Source: Sulfitobacter mediterraneus
Lineage (GTDB): Bacteria > Pseudomonadota > Alphaproteobacteria > Rhodobacterales > Rhodobacteraceae
Assembly: GCF_003054325.1 (NCBI RefSeq)
Contig: NZ_QBKU01000001.1
Location: forward strand, 372,001 to 436,000
Reading direction: 5' to 3'
DNA length: 64,000 bases
In this document: one piece after another, positions 17,734 to 26,588 of the stretch
Numbering within the stretch: the first letter of the stretch is position 1
Layout: the number at the start of each line of letters is the position of its first letter
Notes under the pieces: generated by a model
The model's database searches: none
Told to the model about the DNA's origin: nothing
The model's input: only the letters and a program-made list of their open reading frames with translations
Translations under genes and position numbers: made by a program

Positions 17734-18603
17734 ATGGATATTCGTGCAATTCTGATGGGTCTCGTCTTTGCGATGATGTGGTCCTCTGCCTTTACCTCGG
17801 CGCGGATCATCGTTGCAGATGCATCGCCCCTGTTTGCCCTTTCCCTGCGCTATCTGGTGTCCGGCCTTTTGGGGGTCGGGATCGCACTGGCATTGGGGCA
17901 AAGCTGGCGGCTGACCCCCGCACAATGGCGGGCGACCGCGATCTTTGGTGTGTTGCAAAACGCGATGTATCTGGGCATGAATTTTGTCGCGATGCAAAAC
18001 ATCGAAGCCTCTCTGGCCGCCATCATCGCCTCCACCATGCCTCTGATCGTCGGTTTCGCTGCGTGGATTCTTTATGGTGAACGGCTCAAGCCGCTGGGTG
18101 TGGCAGGTTTGGTGGCGGGTGTCGTCGGGGTGGCCATCATCATGGGTGCCCGACTGAGCGGCGGTGTCGATATGGTGGGCATTGCGCTTTGCGTCGTTGG
18201 TGTGCTTGCGCTTTCGGCCGCGACACTCTTGGTGCGGGGTGCAACTTCGGGCGGCAATTTCCTGATGATTGTGGGGTTGCAAATGTTGGTGGGCTGCGTT
18301 GCCCTGACGATTGCCACTTTGGTGTTTGAAACCCCGCGCATCAACCCAAGCTGGCCATTGGCCATTGCGTTCACATACACCTGCCTTGTGCCTGGTCTCG
18401 CCGCCACTGTGGTCTGGTTCTGGCTGGTCAACCGGATCGGCGCCACACGTGCGGCCACTTTCCACTTTCTCAACCCGTTTTTCGGCGTTCTGGTCGCCGC
18501 TGTGTTGCTCAATGAGTCGCTCGGCTGGCGCGAAGCCTTGGGCGTTTTGATCATCACCATGGGGATTCTGGCCGTTCAAATCTCAAGGCAAAGTCGCCAA
18601 TAA
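17734..18603 (+). CDS. DMT-superfamily transporter (EamA domains)
   Basis: 289 aa from the ATG at 17734 (MDIRAILMGLVFAMMWSSAF), the usual N-terminus of EamA permeases; the open frame runs further upstream but the extension is not conserved in type. Ten hydrophobic segments in two EamA repeats, with IEASLAAIIASTMPLIVGFAAWILYGERL and ATFHFLNPFFGVLVAAVLLNESL at the equivalent positions of each half. Such proteins export or import small metabolites such as amino acids; the substrate is unknown. Confidence 0.88.
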   Translation: MDIRAILMGLVFAMMWSSAFTSARIIVADASPLFALSLRYLVSGLLGVGIALALGQSWRLTPAQWRATAIFGVLQNAMYLGMNFVAMQNIEASLAAIIASTMPLIVGFAAWILYGERLKPLGVAGLVAGVVGVAIIMGARLSGGVDMVGIALCVVGVLALSAATLLVRGATSGGNFLMIVGLQMLVGCVALTIATLVFETPRINPSWPLAIAFTYTCLVPGLAATVVWFWLVNRIGATRAATFHFLNPFFGVLVAAVLLNESLGWREALGVLIITMGILAVQISRQSRQ

Positions 18604-18673
18604 GACGTAAAGCTATCGTTTTTTGCCGCAGATCGCGCTCGGCGCCGCTACAAAACGTGCAAAAGCTAGCGCC

Positions 18674-19681
18674 ATGAACAGCGCCCGCCTCATAGATCAG
18701 ACCACCGCGCCGCGGTCTTATGCCTTCGTGCTTTTGCCGGGGTTTTCGACGTTGGGCTTTTCGTGTGCATTGGACACTCTGGCACTGGCCAACCATCACC
18801 CGTCTGGCCAGAAATTCTACAAATGGCGCCTGATCTCCGAGAGCGGAGAACCCGTTCGCGCCTATAATGGTGTCAGTATAGAAGTCGACAGCGGCCTGAC
18901 AGAACTGGATCGAAACGAGACATTGATTGTCTGTGCTGGCGAAAATGCCGGGCGCGGCAGCACCAAGCCGTTGCTCAATTGGCTCCGCCGTGAAACCCGT
19001 AAAGGCATGGACTACGGCGCGTTGTCGTCCGGGACCTATACACTTGCGCTGGCCGGGTTGATCGGCGGCAAGCGGGTCACGACTCATTGGGAATACAAGA
19101 CGGCGCTGGCTGAAATGCTGCCTGACGTGATCATGGAAGACACGCTGTATTCCGTAGACGGGCGCGTCTTTACCTCGGCTGGCAATGTGGCTTCGATGGA
19201 TTTGATGCTGCACCGCGTGAACAAAGACTATGGCAACGACATCGCCACATGGGTCGCCGATCAGATGGTCTATACCGTGCCGCGAGTCCACAGCCAAAGG
19301 CAACGGATGTCGCTGCAATCGCGGCCCGAGGTGCGCAACGCCAAGCTGCTGTTGGCGTTGCAAATCATGGAAAACAATCTGGAAGACCCGCTGCGCCCAG
19401 AAGAGATTGCCGGCGTCGTCACTCTTAGCACCAGGCAGCTGGAACGTTTGTTCGCAAAATACCTCAGCACCTCGCCAAAGCGGTATTATCTGCACCTGCG
19501 TCTGGAAAAAGCGCGCAATCTGCTACGCCAAACGGATTTGTCGGTCACGGATGTCTGTGTGGCCTGCGGCTTCAAATCACTGTCGCATTTTTCAAAAAGC
19601 TACCGGTCGGCCTATGGTATCCCTCCGGGCATGGAGGCCTCTGACGGCAAAGTGCTGTGGTCAGATTCGGTGCATCGTTAA
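18674..19681 (+). CDS. GlxA-family AraC-type regulator with DJ-1/PfpI domain
   Basis: 335 aa. The N-terminal class I amidotransferase-like domain (SYAFVLLPGFSTLGFSCALDTL, GALSSGTYTLALAG) lacks an obvious nucleophile cysteine, as in other GlxA-type regulators. The C-terminal AraC domain has two helix-turn-helices (LRPEEIAGVVTLSTRQLERLF and LSVTDVCVACGFKSLSHFSKSYR). Relatives such as GbdR respond to glycine betaine/dimethylglycine. The ATG at 18674 is preferred over a TTG at 18623. No obvious target operon is adjacent. Confidence 0.87.
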   Translation: MNSARLIDQTTAPRSYAFVLLPGFSTLGFSCALDTLALANHHPSGQKFYKWRLISESGEPVRAYNGVSIEVDSGLTELDRNETLIVCAGENAGRGSTKPLLNWLRRETRKGMDYGALSSGTYTLALAGLIGGKRVTTHWEYKTALAEMLPDVIMEDTLYSVDGRVFTSAGNVASMDLMLHRVNKDYGNDIATWVADQMVYTVPRVHSQRQRMSLQSRPEVRNAKLLLALQIMENNLEDPLRPEEIAGVVTLSTRQLERLFAKYLSTSPKRYYLHLRLEKARNLLRQTDLSVTDVCVACGFKSLSHFSKSYRSAYGIPPGMEASDGKVLWSDSVHR

Positions 19682-19835
19682 TCCCGGCTCCGCCGAAAGC
19701 CTGTTCTCGATAGATAAGCACTCTGGTCGCTTATTCCATCGTCCATCACATATCGGTGCTCAGACCCCACAAACCCTTTGAATTTCCTGCCGTCGCCCCA
19801 TCTAATGTGCCAACCGCATCGACAGGAGGATCTCC

Positions 19836-20285
19836 ATGCCCCGCTACGAAAAGAACCCGGACGCCATCGCGGCCCTTTCGCCCGAAGAGTTCCACGTCAC
19901 CCAAGAAAGCGGCACCGAACGCCCCGGCACGGGCAAGCTGCTGAACAACAAAGAACCCGGCATTTACGTTGATATCGTATCGGGTGAGCCGCTGTTTGCC
20001 TCGTCGGACAAATACGAATCCGGTTGCGGCTGGCCCAGTTTCACCAAAGCCATCGAACCAGCCCATGTTGCAGAATTGCGCGATGCCAGCCTTGGCATGA
20101 TCCGCACCGAGGTGCGCAGCACCCATGGCGACAGCCACCTTGGTCATGTGTTTCCCGACGGTCCACCCGACCGCGGCGGGCTACGCTATTGCATCAATTC
20201 CGCCTCCTTGCGGTTTGTGCACCGCGATGACATGCAAGCCGAAGGCTACGGCGATTATCTGAACCAAGTGGAGGACATCACATGA
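19836..20285 (+). CDS. msrB: Peptide-methionine (R)-S-oxide reductase
   Basis: 149 aa with the SelR/MsrB domain: [17 protein letters not shown] and the catalytic region [12 protein letters not shown]. The zinc-binding CxxC pairs of many MsrBs are absent here, as in the metal-free subgroup. It repairs R-methionine sulfoxide in oxidised proteins with thioredoxin as reductant. AGGAGG precedes the ATG, and the stop overlaps the msrA start by 4 bases (ATGA). Confidence 0.95.
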   Translation: MPRYEKNPDAIAALSPEEFHVTQESGTERPGTGKLLNNKEPGIYVDIVSGEPLFASSDKYESGCGWPSFTKAIEPAHVAELRDASLGMIRTEVRSTHGDSHLGHVFPDGPPDRGGLRYCINSASLRFVHRDDMQAEGYGDYLNQVEDIT

Positions 20286-20791
20286 GCAACGAACGCGCAG
20301 TGCTGGCAGGCGGCTGTTTCTGGGGCATGCAGGATTTGATCCGCAAACGCACCGGCGTGGTCTCGACACGGGTGGGCTACACTGGCGGCGATGTGCCTAA
20401 CGCCACCTACCGCAACCACGGCACCCACGCCGAAGGGATCGAAATCATCTTTGACCCCGCCAAGACCTCTTATCGCGAGCTGTTGGAGTTTTTCTTTCAG
20501 ATCCACGACCCGACCACAGCCAATCGGCAAGGCAACGACATGGGTATGAGCTATCGGTCCGCAATCTATTTCGTAGACGAACAGCAAAAAGAGACCGCAT
20601 TAGACACTATTGCAGATGTCGAAGCTTCAGGTCTCTGGCCCGGTAAGGTCGTGACGGAAATTGAACCTGTGAGTGATTTTTGGGAAGCTGAACCAGAGCA
20701 TCAGGACTATCTGGAACGCCAGCCCAATGGTTACACTTGCCATTTTGCACGGCCAGATTGGGTGCTGCCAAAGCGCGCGGCTGCGGAATAA
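20282..20791 (+). CDS. msrA: Peptide-methionine (S)-S-oxide reductase
   Basis: 169 aa with the catalytic GCFWG motif near the N-terminus ([15 protein letters not shown]) and [26 protein letters not shown], the family signature. It reduces the S epimer of methionine sulfoxide and is cotranslated with msrB, so both epimers are repaired from one transcript. Confidence 0.95.
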   Translation: MSNERAVLAGGCFWGMQDLIRKRTGVVSTRVGYTGGDVPNATYRNHGTHAEGIEIIFDPAKTSYRELLEFFFQIHDPTTANRQGNDMGMSYRSAIYFVDEQQKETALDTIADVEASGLWPGKVVTEIEPVSDFWEAEPEHQDYLERQPNGYTCHFARPDWVLPKRAAAE

Positions 20792-20817
20792 GAACTTGGT
20801 TGGGCGGCTCGCCCGGC

Positions 20818-22830
20818 CTACCCTTCTGCGACCCTCGGACGCCCCGCCGCCTCCACGGTAACGGTTGCTTCCACAAACACTTCACGCGCTTCAACTCCGG
20901 CGGTTCGGATATCACGGGTTACCGTTAACTGGATGTCCTGCGCACCAGCTTCCACGGCTTGCGCCTGCGCCGCATCGCGCAAAACAGTCTCTAACAAGGC
21001 TAATGCACTATCTTGGTCACCAAAATCGCTTGGCCCATCGGCGAGATGCACCCGGTATTTGCCCTCGCTGGGCGACGTGACCGTACCGCTTTGCCGCATT
21101 GTGACGCGCCCGACAACGGCACCGATCGCATTGGCAACGCCCGCATGCTCTGGCAAGATCATGCGGGTACCAAGCCGCCGCCCCACAGCGGGGTAATAAC
21201 TGGGCGCAGAGGCGCCAAGCCCCACAACGTCAACCGCAAGTCCGGTGTTCAGTCGCACCAACCCCTGATGCCCGCTCATGCCCCGTTGCATCAGAACATG
21301 CCGCGCCAACACATCCGGCGGCACGTCAAATTCAGGGATTTCCTCTGCAAATGCAGTCTCTAACAAGGCCAAAGCTGTCTGATGCGTCAACCGGTCGATG
21401 ATCATTTCTGCAATGTCATCTTCGCTATTGGACAGAACATCACCGCCGCCGGTCCGCCGCCGACCGAACAACCGCAAGGCCTTGCGCGCTGCCCCGCTGT
21501 CCCACTCCATAACCCGGCCCAGCACATGGCTGGCATCTGATGGCGTCACACCAGCAATTTGGATCTGGCCGCGCTCAACCAGACGTTTAAGTGCCCCCAA
21601 TTCAATCCGCGACCGGATGATATCACCTAACGGATGCACCTGATCGCCAATCCGGTCCAGCAGGACCAGTTCGCGTGGGCCAAGCCCCTCTTTGGTCTGA
21701 CCTGCAACTGCCCGTACAAATCGCGCATCATGCTCGCCCGGCGCGACACTGCGCAGCTGTGCATCCAACGCGGCGTGCACGACGTCAGGGGCATCTACCG
21801 CGATCAGAGAAATCGGCAAAACCCGGCGGGGGCCCAGCGTCACACCGCCTTGCAAACCTTCGGATTGAAAATGCACCTCGCTGTCTCCGCCAAGCCCGGT
21901 GGTCCGCATCGCCACCGCTTCAACCATTGTACGATAGGGGCCAACCCGCGCTCCTGCAGGGTCGATCTGCGGCTTTCCGCCTTTGATCAGGGCCACATCA
22001 GTGGTTGTGCCGCCGATGTCACTGACCAATGCGTGATCGACACCGGTCATCCAACGCGCCCCAACAATCGAGGCCGCAGGGCCGCTCAAAATCGTTTCAA
22101 TAGGGCGTTCGCGGGCCTGACCTGACGAGATGAGAGCGCCATCCCCGCGCACCACCATAAGCGGCGCCGCGACGCCGATCTGCTGCAAGACATCCTCTGC
22201 GCGGCCAATCAGCCGATCAATCATGCCAATCAACCGCGCGTTCAACACCGCTGTCATTGCGCGTTTCGGACCGTTCAACTTGGCCGACAATTGATGAGAT
22301 GATGACACGGGTTTGCCAGTCATTTCCGCAACTAGCTGCGCCGCCCGTAGCTCATGCGCCGGGTTTCGCGTGGCAAATTGGCTGGCGACAGCAAAGCCGC
22401 TGACATCATCTTTATGTGTCTCTAGAAAGCTGATTAGAGCCTGTTCATCAAGCGGCTGCGCCTCACCACCGGCGTGATTATGTCCACCAGCCAACACCAG
22501 CGCAGGATCACCCTTAAGCGCCTCAGCCAAACCATGTGCCTCAAGATCACGGCCCCTAAATCCGATGTAAATCAGCGCCACACGACCACCCTGCCCTTCG
22601 ACTAAGGCATTGGTGGCCAGCGTGGTCGAGAGAGACGCCAGCGCGATATCCTCCGGCGCAACCTGTGCGGCTTCGAGAACGGACCGCACCGCGTTGCCGA
22701 CACCAATCGCCAGATCCTGCCGGGTGGTCAACGATTTGGCAGAAGCGATGACCGTGATTTCATCACGGATCAGCACAGCATCCGTATACGTCCCGCCTGT
22801 ATCTACGCCCAATAGCACCGGCATCGGCAC
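20818..22830 (-). CDS. Hydantoinase/5-oxoprolinase A-like (HyuA family) ATPase
   Basis: 670 aa. N-terminal Hydant_A_N with LLGVDTGGTYTDAVLI, the ASKHA phosphate loop; then Hydantoinase_A with VSDIGGTTTDVALIKGGKP. HyuA proteins use ATP to open cyclic amides such as hydantoins or 5-oxoproline, normally with a HyuB partner, but no hyuB gene is beside it. It ends 27 bases from msrA, convergent. Two near-identical stretches coding ALLET occur near 20987 and 21354. The specific substrate is unknown. Confidence 0.85.
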   Translation of the reverse strand: MPMPVLLGVDTGGTYTDAVLIRDEITVIASAKSLTTRQDLAIGVGNAVRSVLEAAQVAPEDIALASLSTTLATNALVEGQGGRVALIYIGFRGRDLEAHGLAEALKGDPALVLAGGHNHAGGEAQPLDEQALISFLETHKDDVSGFAVASQFATRNPAHELRAAQLVAEMTGKPVSSSHQLSAKLNGPKRAMTAVLNARLIGMIDRLIGRAEDVLQQIGVAAPLMVVRGDGALISSGQARERPIETILSGPAASIVGARWMTGVDHALVSDIGGTTTDVALIKGGKPQIDPAGARVGPYRTMVEAVAMRTTGLGGDSEVHFQSEGLQGGVTLGPRRVLPISLIAVDAPDVVHAALDAQLRSVAPGEHDARFVRAVAGQTKEGLGPRELVLLDRIGDQVHPLGDIIRSRIELGALKRLVERGQIQIAGVTPSDASHVLGRVMEWDSGAARKALRLFGRRRTGGGDVLSNSEDDIAEMIIDRLTHQTALALLETAFAEEIPEFDVPPDVLARHVLMQRGMSGHQGLVRLNTGLAVDVVGLGASAPSYYPAVGRRLGTRMILPEHAGVANAIGAVVGRVTMRQSGTVTSPSEGKYRVHLADGPSDFGDQDSALALLETVLRDAAQAQAVEAGAQDIQLTVTRDIRTAGVEAREVFVEATVTVEAAGRPRVAEG

Positions 22831-22891
22831 CTCCCCATTTTTCTCTGGTTAGGATTTACCCTGATGCGCGTCGGCGTCCAGTCCAATTGCG

Positions 22892-23920
22892 TCATCCATC
22901 AGAGAGCCGCGCCATCGCCCAACGCGCCGCCTCTGCCACTGTGGCATCTGTATCTTCGCACAATGGTGCCGCTGCCGGGCGCAATGCCGGCAAACCAGAA
23001 TTCCCAATGGCATAAAGAACATTGCGCACAAACCTGTCACGGCCAATTCGTTTGACAGGCGATCCGGAAAACCGCAAACGAAACGCAGCATCATCTAACG
23101 CGACCAACTCCGCCAAATCTGCCGCCTCAACATGCGACCCATGATATCTGTCGTCGCTCACCGGAGCTGCAAATTTATTCCACGGACAGATCGCAAGACA
23201 ATCGTCACAGCCATAAATCCGATTGCCCATCTTTTCGCGAAGCTCAAGATCAACCGGACCGCTATGTTCAATTGTCAGATACGAGATGCAACGCCGCGGA
23301 TCGAGCTGATAGGGGGCCACAAAGGCATCCGTTGGGCATATATCCTGACAGGCGCGGCACGATCCACAATGATCAATCTCAGGCTTGTCCGCAGGCAGAT
23401 CCAGAGTGGTAAAAACAGAGCCTAAAAAGCCCCAATTGCCCCAATCCCGGCTCAACACATTGGTGTGCTTGCCCTGCCATCCAAGCCCGGATGCCTGCGC
23501 CAGCGCCTTTTCCGGCACAGGAGCAGTGTCGACAAACACCTTCACCTCACAAGGCTCTTGTTCTATCAACCACCGCGCCAAACGTTTCAGACGTTTCTTG
23601 ACCACATCATGATAATCACGCCCCTGCGCATAAACCGATATCGCCGCCTTTTCAGGATGCTCCAGGACCGTCAGCGGATCTTGTTCCGGCGCATAGGATT
23701 CCGCCAGCATGATCACCGTCTTCGCCTCCGGCCAAAGGGCGGCAGGGTTGCCGCGCCAGTGCATCCGTTCTTCCATCCAGCCCATCTGCCCGTGATAGCC
23801 ATCAGCGACAAACGCCGCCAACCTGTCCGGCACTTCGGGCACATCCCACGGTTTGCACAACCGACAGCTCACAAACCCCTCGGTTAGGGCCTGATCCACC
23901 AATCGTGCTTTGAGATCCAT
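22892..23920 (-). CDS. queG: Epoxyqueuosine reductase
   Basis: 342 aa from the ATG at 23920 ([11 protein letters not shown]); the open frame extends further upstream through the intergenic repeat but that part is not family sequence. Iron-sulfur cluster cysteines are in [16 protein letters not shown] and [15 protein letters not shown]. It is the cobalamin-dependent enzyme of the last step of queuosine synthesis in tRNA. The C-terminal part ends in HEAT-like helices as usual. The repeat copy at 23925-23960 sits directly before its start codon. Confidence 0.93.
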   Translation of the reverse strand: MDLKARLVDQALTEGFVSCRLCKPWDVPEVPDRLAAFVADGYHGQMGWMEERMHWRGNPAALWPEAKTVIMLAESYAPEQDPLTVLEHPEKAAISVYAQGRDYHDVVKKRLKRLARWLIEQEPCEVKVFVDTAPVPEKALAQASGLGWQGKHTNVLSRDWGNWGFLGSVFTTLDLPADKPEIDHCGSCRACQDICPTDAFVAPYQLDPRRCISYLTIEHSGPVDLELREKMGNRIYGCDDCLAICPWNKFAAPVSDDRYHGSHVEAADLAELVALDDAAFRLRFSGSPVKRIGRDRFVRNVLYAIGNSGLPALRPAAAPLCEDTDATVAEAARWAMARLSDG

Positions 23921-23924
23921 ATTG

Positions 23925-23960
23925 CTTTTTGGCCTTAAATATTCTCGGGGGTCCGGGGGC
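23925..23960 (-). repeat. Roseobacter-type intergenic repeat, copy B
   Basis: On the minus strand this reads C-rich sequence followed by GAGAATATTTAAGGCCAAAAAG, matching copy A at 1593-1628 nearly base for base over about 35 positions. It ends four bases before the queG start codon. Confidence 0.6.
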
Positions 23961-23981
23961 AGACAGCCCTCGGCGGGTCGA

Positions 23982-24647
23982 TCAGAAATCCAGGTTGTTG
24001 TAATGTGCGGGCGGGGGGAAACCCGGCATCTGGTCGGCCAGAATGGAACGGAACGCAGGTCGCGATTTGATCTTGGCGTACCAATCTTTGACAATCTCGC
24101 TGCGGTTCCAATCCACATCAGAGATATAATCGAGCGATGACAGATGCGCCGCCGCGGCAAAATCGGCAAGGCTCATTTTATCCCCGGCAAGCCAGCGCCG
24201 ATGATCGAGCAGCCATGCCATATAATCCAGATGATACTTGATCGCTTTGGCCCCGGCTTTGACATTGCTGCTGTCGGGGTAGCCTTGCTTCATCACCTTT
24301 TTGTTGACCCGCTCATAAAGCAGTTTCGAGGTGACCTCGGCATGGAATTTATCGTCGAACCAGCTGACCAACCTGCGTACTTCAAGCCGTTGCACCGGAT
24401 CGGTTGGCAAAAGCGACGGTTCTGGCCGGGTCTCTTCGATATACTCACAGATCGGCGCACTTTCAGACATCATGATCCCGTCCAGCCGCAGCACAGGCAC
24501 CTTTCCTGCCGGATTGCGACGCATGAAGTCCGGATCCTGCTCCCAGTACCGTTCCTCCACCAGCTCCACCTCGATCTTCTTCTCCGCAAGGCTCAGACGC
24601 ACTTTGCGGCAGAAAGGGGAGAGAGGGACATGAAACAAACGAGCCAT
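23982..24647 (-). CDS. Glutathione S-transferase family protein
   Basis: 221 aa. N-terminal thioredoxin-like domain with [18 protein letters not shown], in which SPFCRK provides the family active-site region, and [25 protein letters not shown], the cis-proline and glutathione-binding loop. The C-terminal helical domain has [23 protein letters not shown]. Probably detoxifies electrophiles or acts in aromatic metabolism; the substrate is unknown. Confidence 0.92.
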   Translation of the reverse strand: MARLFHVPLSPFCRKVRLSLAEKKIEVELVEERYWEQDPDFMRRNPAGKVPVLRLDGIMMSESAPICEYIEETRPEPSLLPTDPVQRLEVRRLVSWFDDKFHAEVTSKLLYERVNKKVMKQGYPDSSNVKAGAKAIKYHLDYMAWLLDHRRWLAGDKMSLADFAAAAHLSSLDYISDVDWNRSEIVKDWYAKIKSRPAFRSILADQMPGFPPPAHYNNLDF

Positions 24648-24705
24648 TACTAAGATCCGATAATTTGGGGTTGGTTTCTTTCAATGCCCGTTAAACGTGC
24701 TGTTT

Positions 24706-25440
24706 TCAACTCTCGAAACATGCGGCCCGCCCGTCTCTGCTGATTGTCGCCGCCCCGTCACGCACCTGCGCTGCGCGTTTTTTCACATAGGCGCCCGGTT
24801 TCGAGGCAGATCGGCTTTTGGGCGAAGGCAGCACCGCCGCCAGTCGAGCAGATTGACTTGCGGACAGATCTGCGGCGGTTACACCGAAGTAGTGCTGGGC
24901 CGCTGCTTCGACCCCAAAAACACCCTCATCAAACTCGGCAATGTTCAGATAGACCTCAAGGATGCGCCGCTTGGACCACAATGCCTCGACCAACGGCGTG
25001 AGGGCGGTTTCCATCGCTTTGCGCAACCACACCCGCCCGTGCCAAAGGTAGACATTCTTGACTGTCTGTTGACTGATGGTGGAGGCCCCGCGCGATGATC
25101 CGTCTGCGATGGCCAGTTTAATCGCCGCCAAATCGAATCCCCAATGGTAGCAATAATTCGCATCCTCAGCGGCCACAGCAGACCGGGCCATAACCGGGGC
25201 GATGCGCTCCATCGGCACCCAGGTCTGGTTGATACTGCCGAGCCTGCGCCCTTCAGAGATCATGTAGAAATTCGTAGGCGGGTTGAAAACGGCAAACAAA
25301 ACAACAATCGCCACAGTAAACAGAAACACACCGGATACACTGCGCCAAAAGATACGTCTCAGGCGCTGCCGCAAACTGCGCTGCGGCGGTTTTTTCTTTT
25401 TGGGTTTCGATTTTTTCTGCGTCGGTTTTGCCATTCCCAA
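24706..25440 (-). CDS. mtgA: Monofunctional peptidoglycan glycosyltransferase
   Basis: 244 aa. A very basic N-terminus (KKSKPKKKKPPQRSLRQRLRR) is followed by a membrane helix (VSGVFLFTVAIVVLFAVF) and a GT51 domain: AAEDANYCYHWGFD with the catalytic glutamate, STISQQTVKNVYLWHGR, and RRILEVYLNIAEFDEGVFGVE. It polymerises lipid II into glycan strands without a transpeptidase domain. About 60 bases upstream of the GST. Confidence 0.95.
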   Translation of the reverse strand: MGMAKPTQKKSKPKKKKPPQRSLRQRLRRIFWRSVSGVFLFTVAIVVLFAVFNPPTNFYMISEGRRLGSINQTWVPMERIAPVMARSAVAAEDANYCYHWGFDLAAIKLAIADGSSRGASTISQQTVKNVYLWHGRVWLRKAMETALTPLVEALWSKRRILEVYLNIAEFDEGVFGVEAAAQHYFGVTAADLSASQSARLAAVLPSPKSRSASKPGAYVKKRAAQVRDGAATISRDGRAACFES

Positions 25441-25481
25441 TCTATAGGGACGACTCTGGGGTTTGTGAACGCCGCCCCGCC

Positions 25482-26417
25482 CTATTGCAGCAGATGCGGA
25501 TGCCCTTGCAGGATCTGCGCATCACGCCCGCGCAAGACACAACGTGCCGTCTGCATGTCTTCAGTGGTCAAATCCGCTGCATCAGGGAACAACATCAACA
25601 GCTCGTCTCGTGCGGCTTGATCTTCCATGTCTCTCACATGACCGGGAAAGAAGCTTTCTGATGGAACACCCTGACCAAAGACCAGCTCGTGCTGATCAAA
25701 CACCAGATGGATGTATTCCACCATGCCGCCAGTGACCTGCCGGATCGTATCTCCGTTGACCAGATGTTTGGCCGCGACAAGCACCTCATCAACGCCAAAG
25801 AACATCTCCGCCTGCCAACCGGTGATCAACATCCGGTGCTGGGGTGAAACGGTCAGCGGGGCATCATTGCCGATAGAGCCAGCAGAAAATCGGATTGGCG
25901 CAACGTCACCTGCGGCCCGGAACGTTCCGCGCAGAATGTAACGGATCGGCTGTGCGCCGTGATCGGCGGTATTGACCAGATCACCAACCTTCAAACCCTC
26001 GATCAAACGGTCACCATCTGGCGTCTGGATCATCGTGCCGGGAGTAAAACAGGTTGGCCCCGTGTTGGCCACCGGCATCTGCGTGCTGCTGGTAACATAG
26101 GTCGAGCTGACAAACGTCCCGTTTTGTAGAACTTGCCCATCTGTCGGGGTGAAAACCGCAGGCAGCCCCCCTGCCAAGTAAAAGGTCGTGCCTGTGTAGG
26201 TCACGTTGCCCACACCGGGAACATTGATCGTCACAGAATCGTTCTGCCAGACGGAGGTGACTTGTGTGCCTTCAAAGGTGTCACCAACGTTTGGCTGGAT
26301 CAATCCATCGTCGTTGGCGTCCGTAAATGTCTGACGGGTGAATGATACAGCAGTACCTGACGCAGGCGGGTTGCCCGGGTCGATTGTATAGAACTGATCT
26401 TTGTAAGACGTCGGCAT
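25482..26417 (-). CDS. Hint-domain protein
   Basis: 311 aa. The N-terminal 120 residues have no recognised family and are rich in T, V and G. From residue 122 a Hint domain begins: CFTPGTMIQTPDGDRLIEGLKVGDLV, then PIRYILRG and LTVSPQHRMLITG, the folded beta domain shared by hedgehog autoprocessing domains and inteins. A C-terminal splice HN motif is not evident. Relatives in roseobacters are often parts of secreted repeat proteins; the function is unknown. No signal peptide is apparent. Confidence 0.82.
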   Translation of the reverse strand: MPTSYKDQFYTIDPGNPPASGTAVSFTRQTFTDANDDGLIQPNVGDTFEGTQVTSVWQNDSVTINVPGVGNVTYTGTTFYLAGGLPAVFTPTDGQVLQNGTFVSSTYVTSSTQMPVANTGPTCFTPGTMIQTPDGDRLIEGLKVGDLVNTADHGAQPIRYILRGTFRAAGDVAPIRFSAGSIGNDAPLTVSPQHRMLITGWQAEMFFGVDEVLVAAKHLVNGDTIRQVTGGMVEYIHLVFDQHELVFGQGVPSESFFPGHVRDMEDQAARDELLMLFPDAADLTTEDMQTARCVLRGRDAQILQGHPHLLQ

Positions 26418-26533
26418 AGCGAGATCCTGATTGCGTTACAATCGAGACTCTGCGCTTCAATCCGGTTCGAATTACGTCAAAAGTTTAGTCAAATGTGTCA
26501 AAAAATGTTCGAGAAAAGGCGGTTTTTTTGATC

Positions 26534-26569
26534 ACCCCTACGCAAAATTCAAAGACTTCACGTAGGGGT
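26534..26569. repeat. 9-bp inverted repeat between gltB and the Hint gene
   Basis: ACCCCTACG (26534-26542) and CGTAGGGGT (26561-26569) are perfect inverted arms with an 18-base loop, 20 bases after the gltB stop. In the gltB direction the stem is followed by an A-run and not a U-run, so it is not a classic terminator; it may protect the gltB mRNA end. Confidence 0.4.
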
Positions 26570-26588
26570 CGTATTTGCCGAAAATCCC

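Noticed and set aside
17626..18579. 317-aa minus-strand open frame opposite the DMT transporter
   Set aside because: Composition (H, Q, N-rich) is that of an antisense shadow; the plus-strand frame is a clear EamA transporter.
18554..19495. 313-aa minus-strand open frame opposite the GlxA-type regulator
   Set aside because: Shadow; the plus-strand frame has both AraC helix-turn-helices.
20802..20814. GGGCG-GCT-CGCCC hairpin between msrA and the HyuA gene as a terminator
   Set aside because: Only 5 bp with no T-run on either side.
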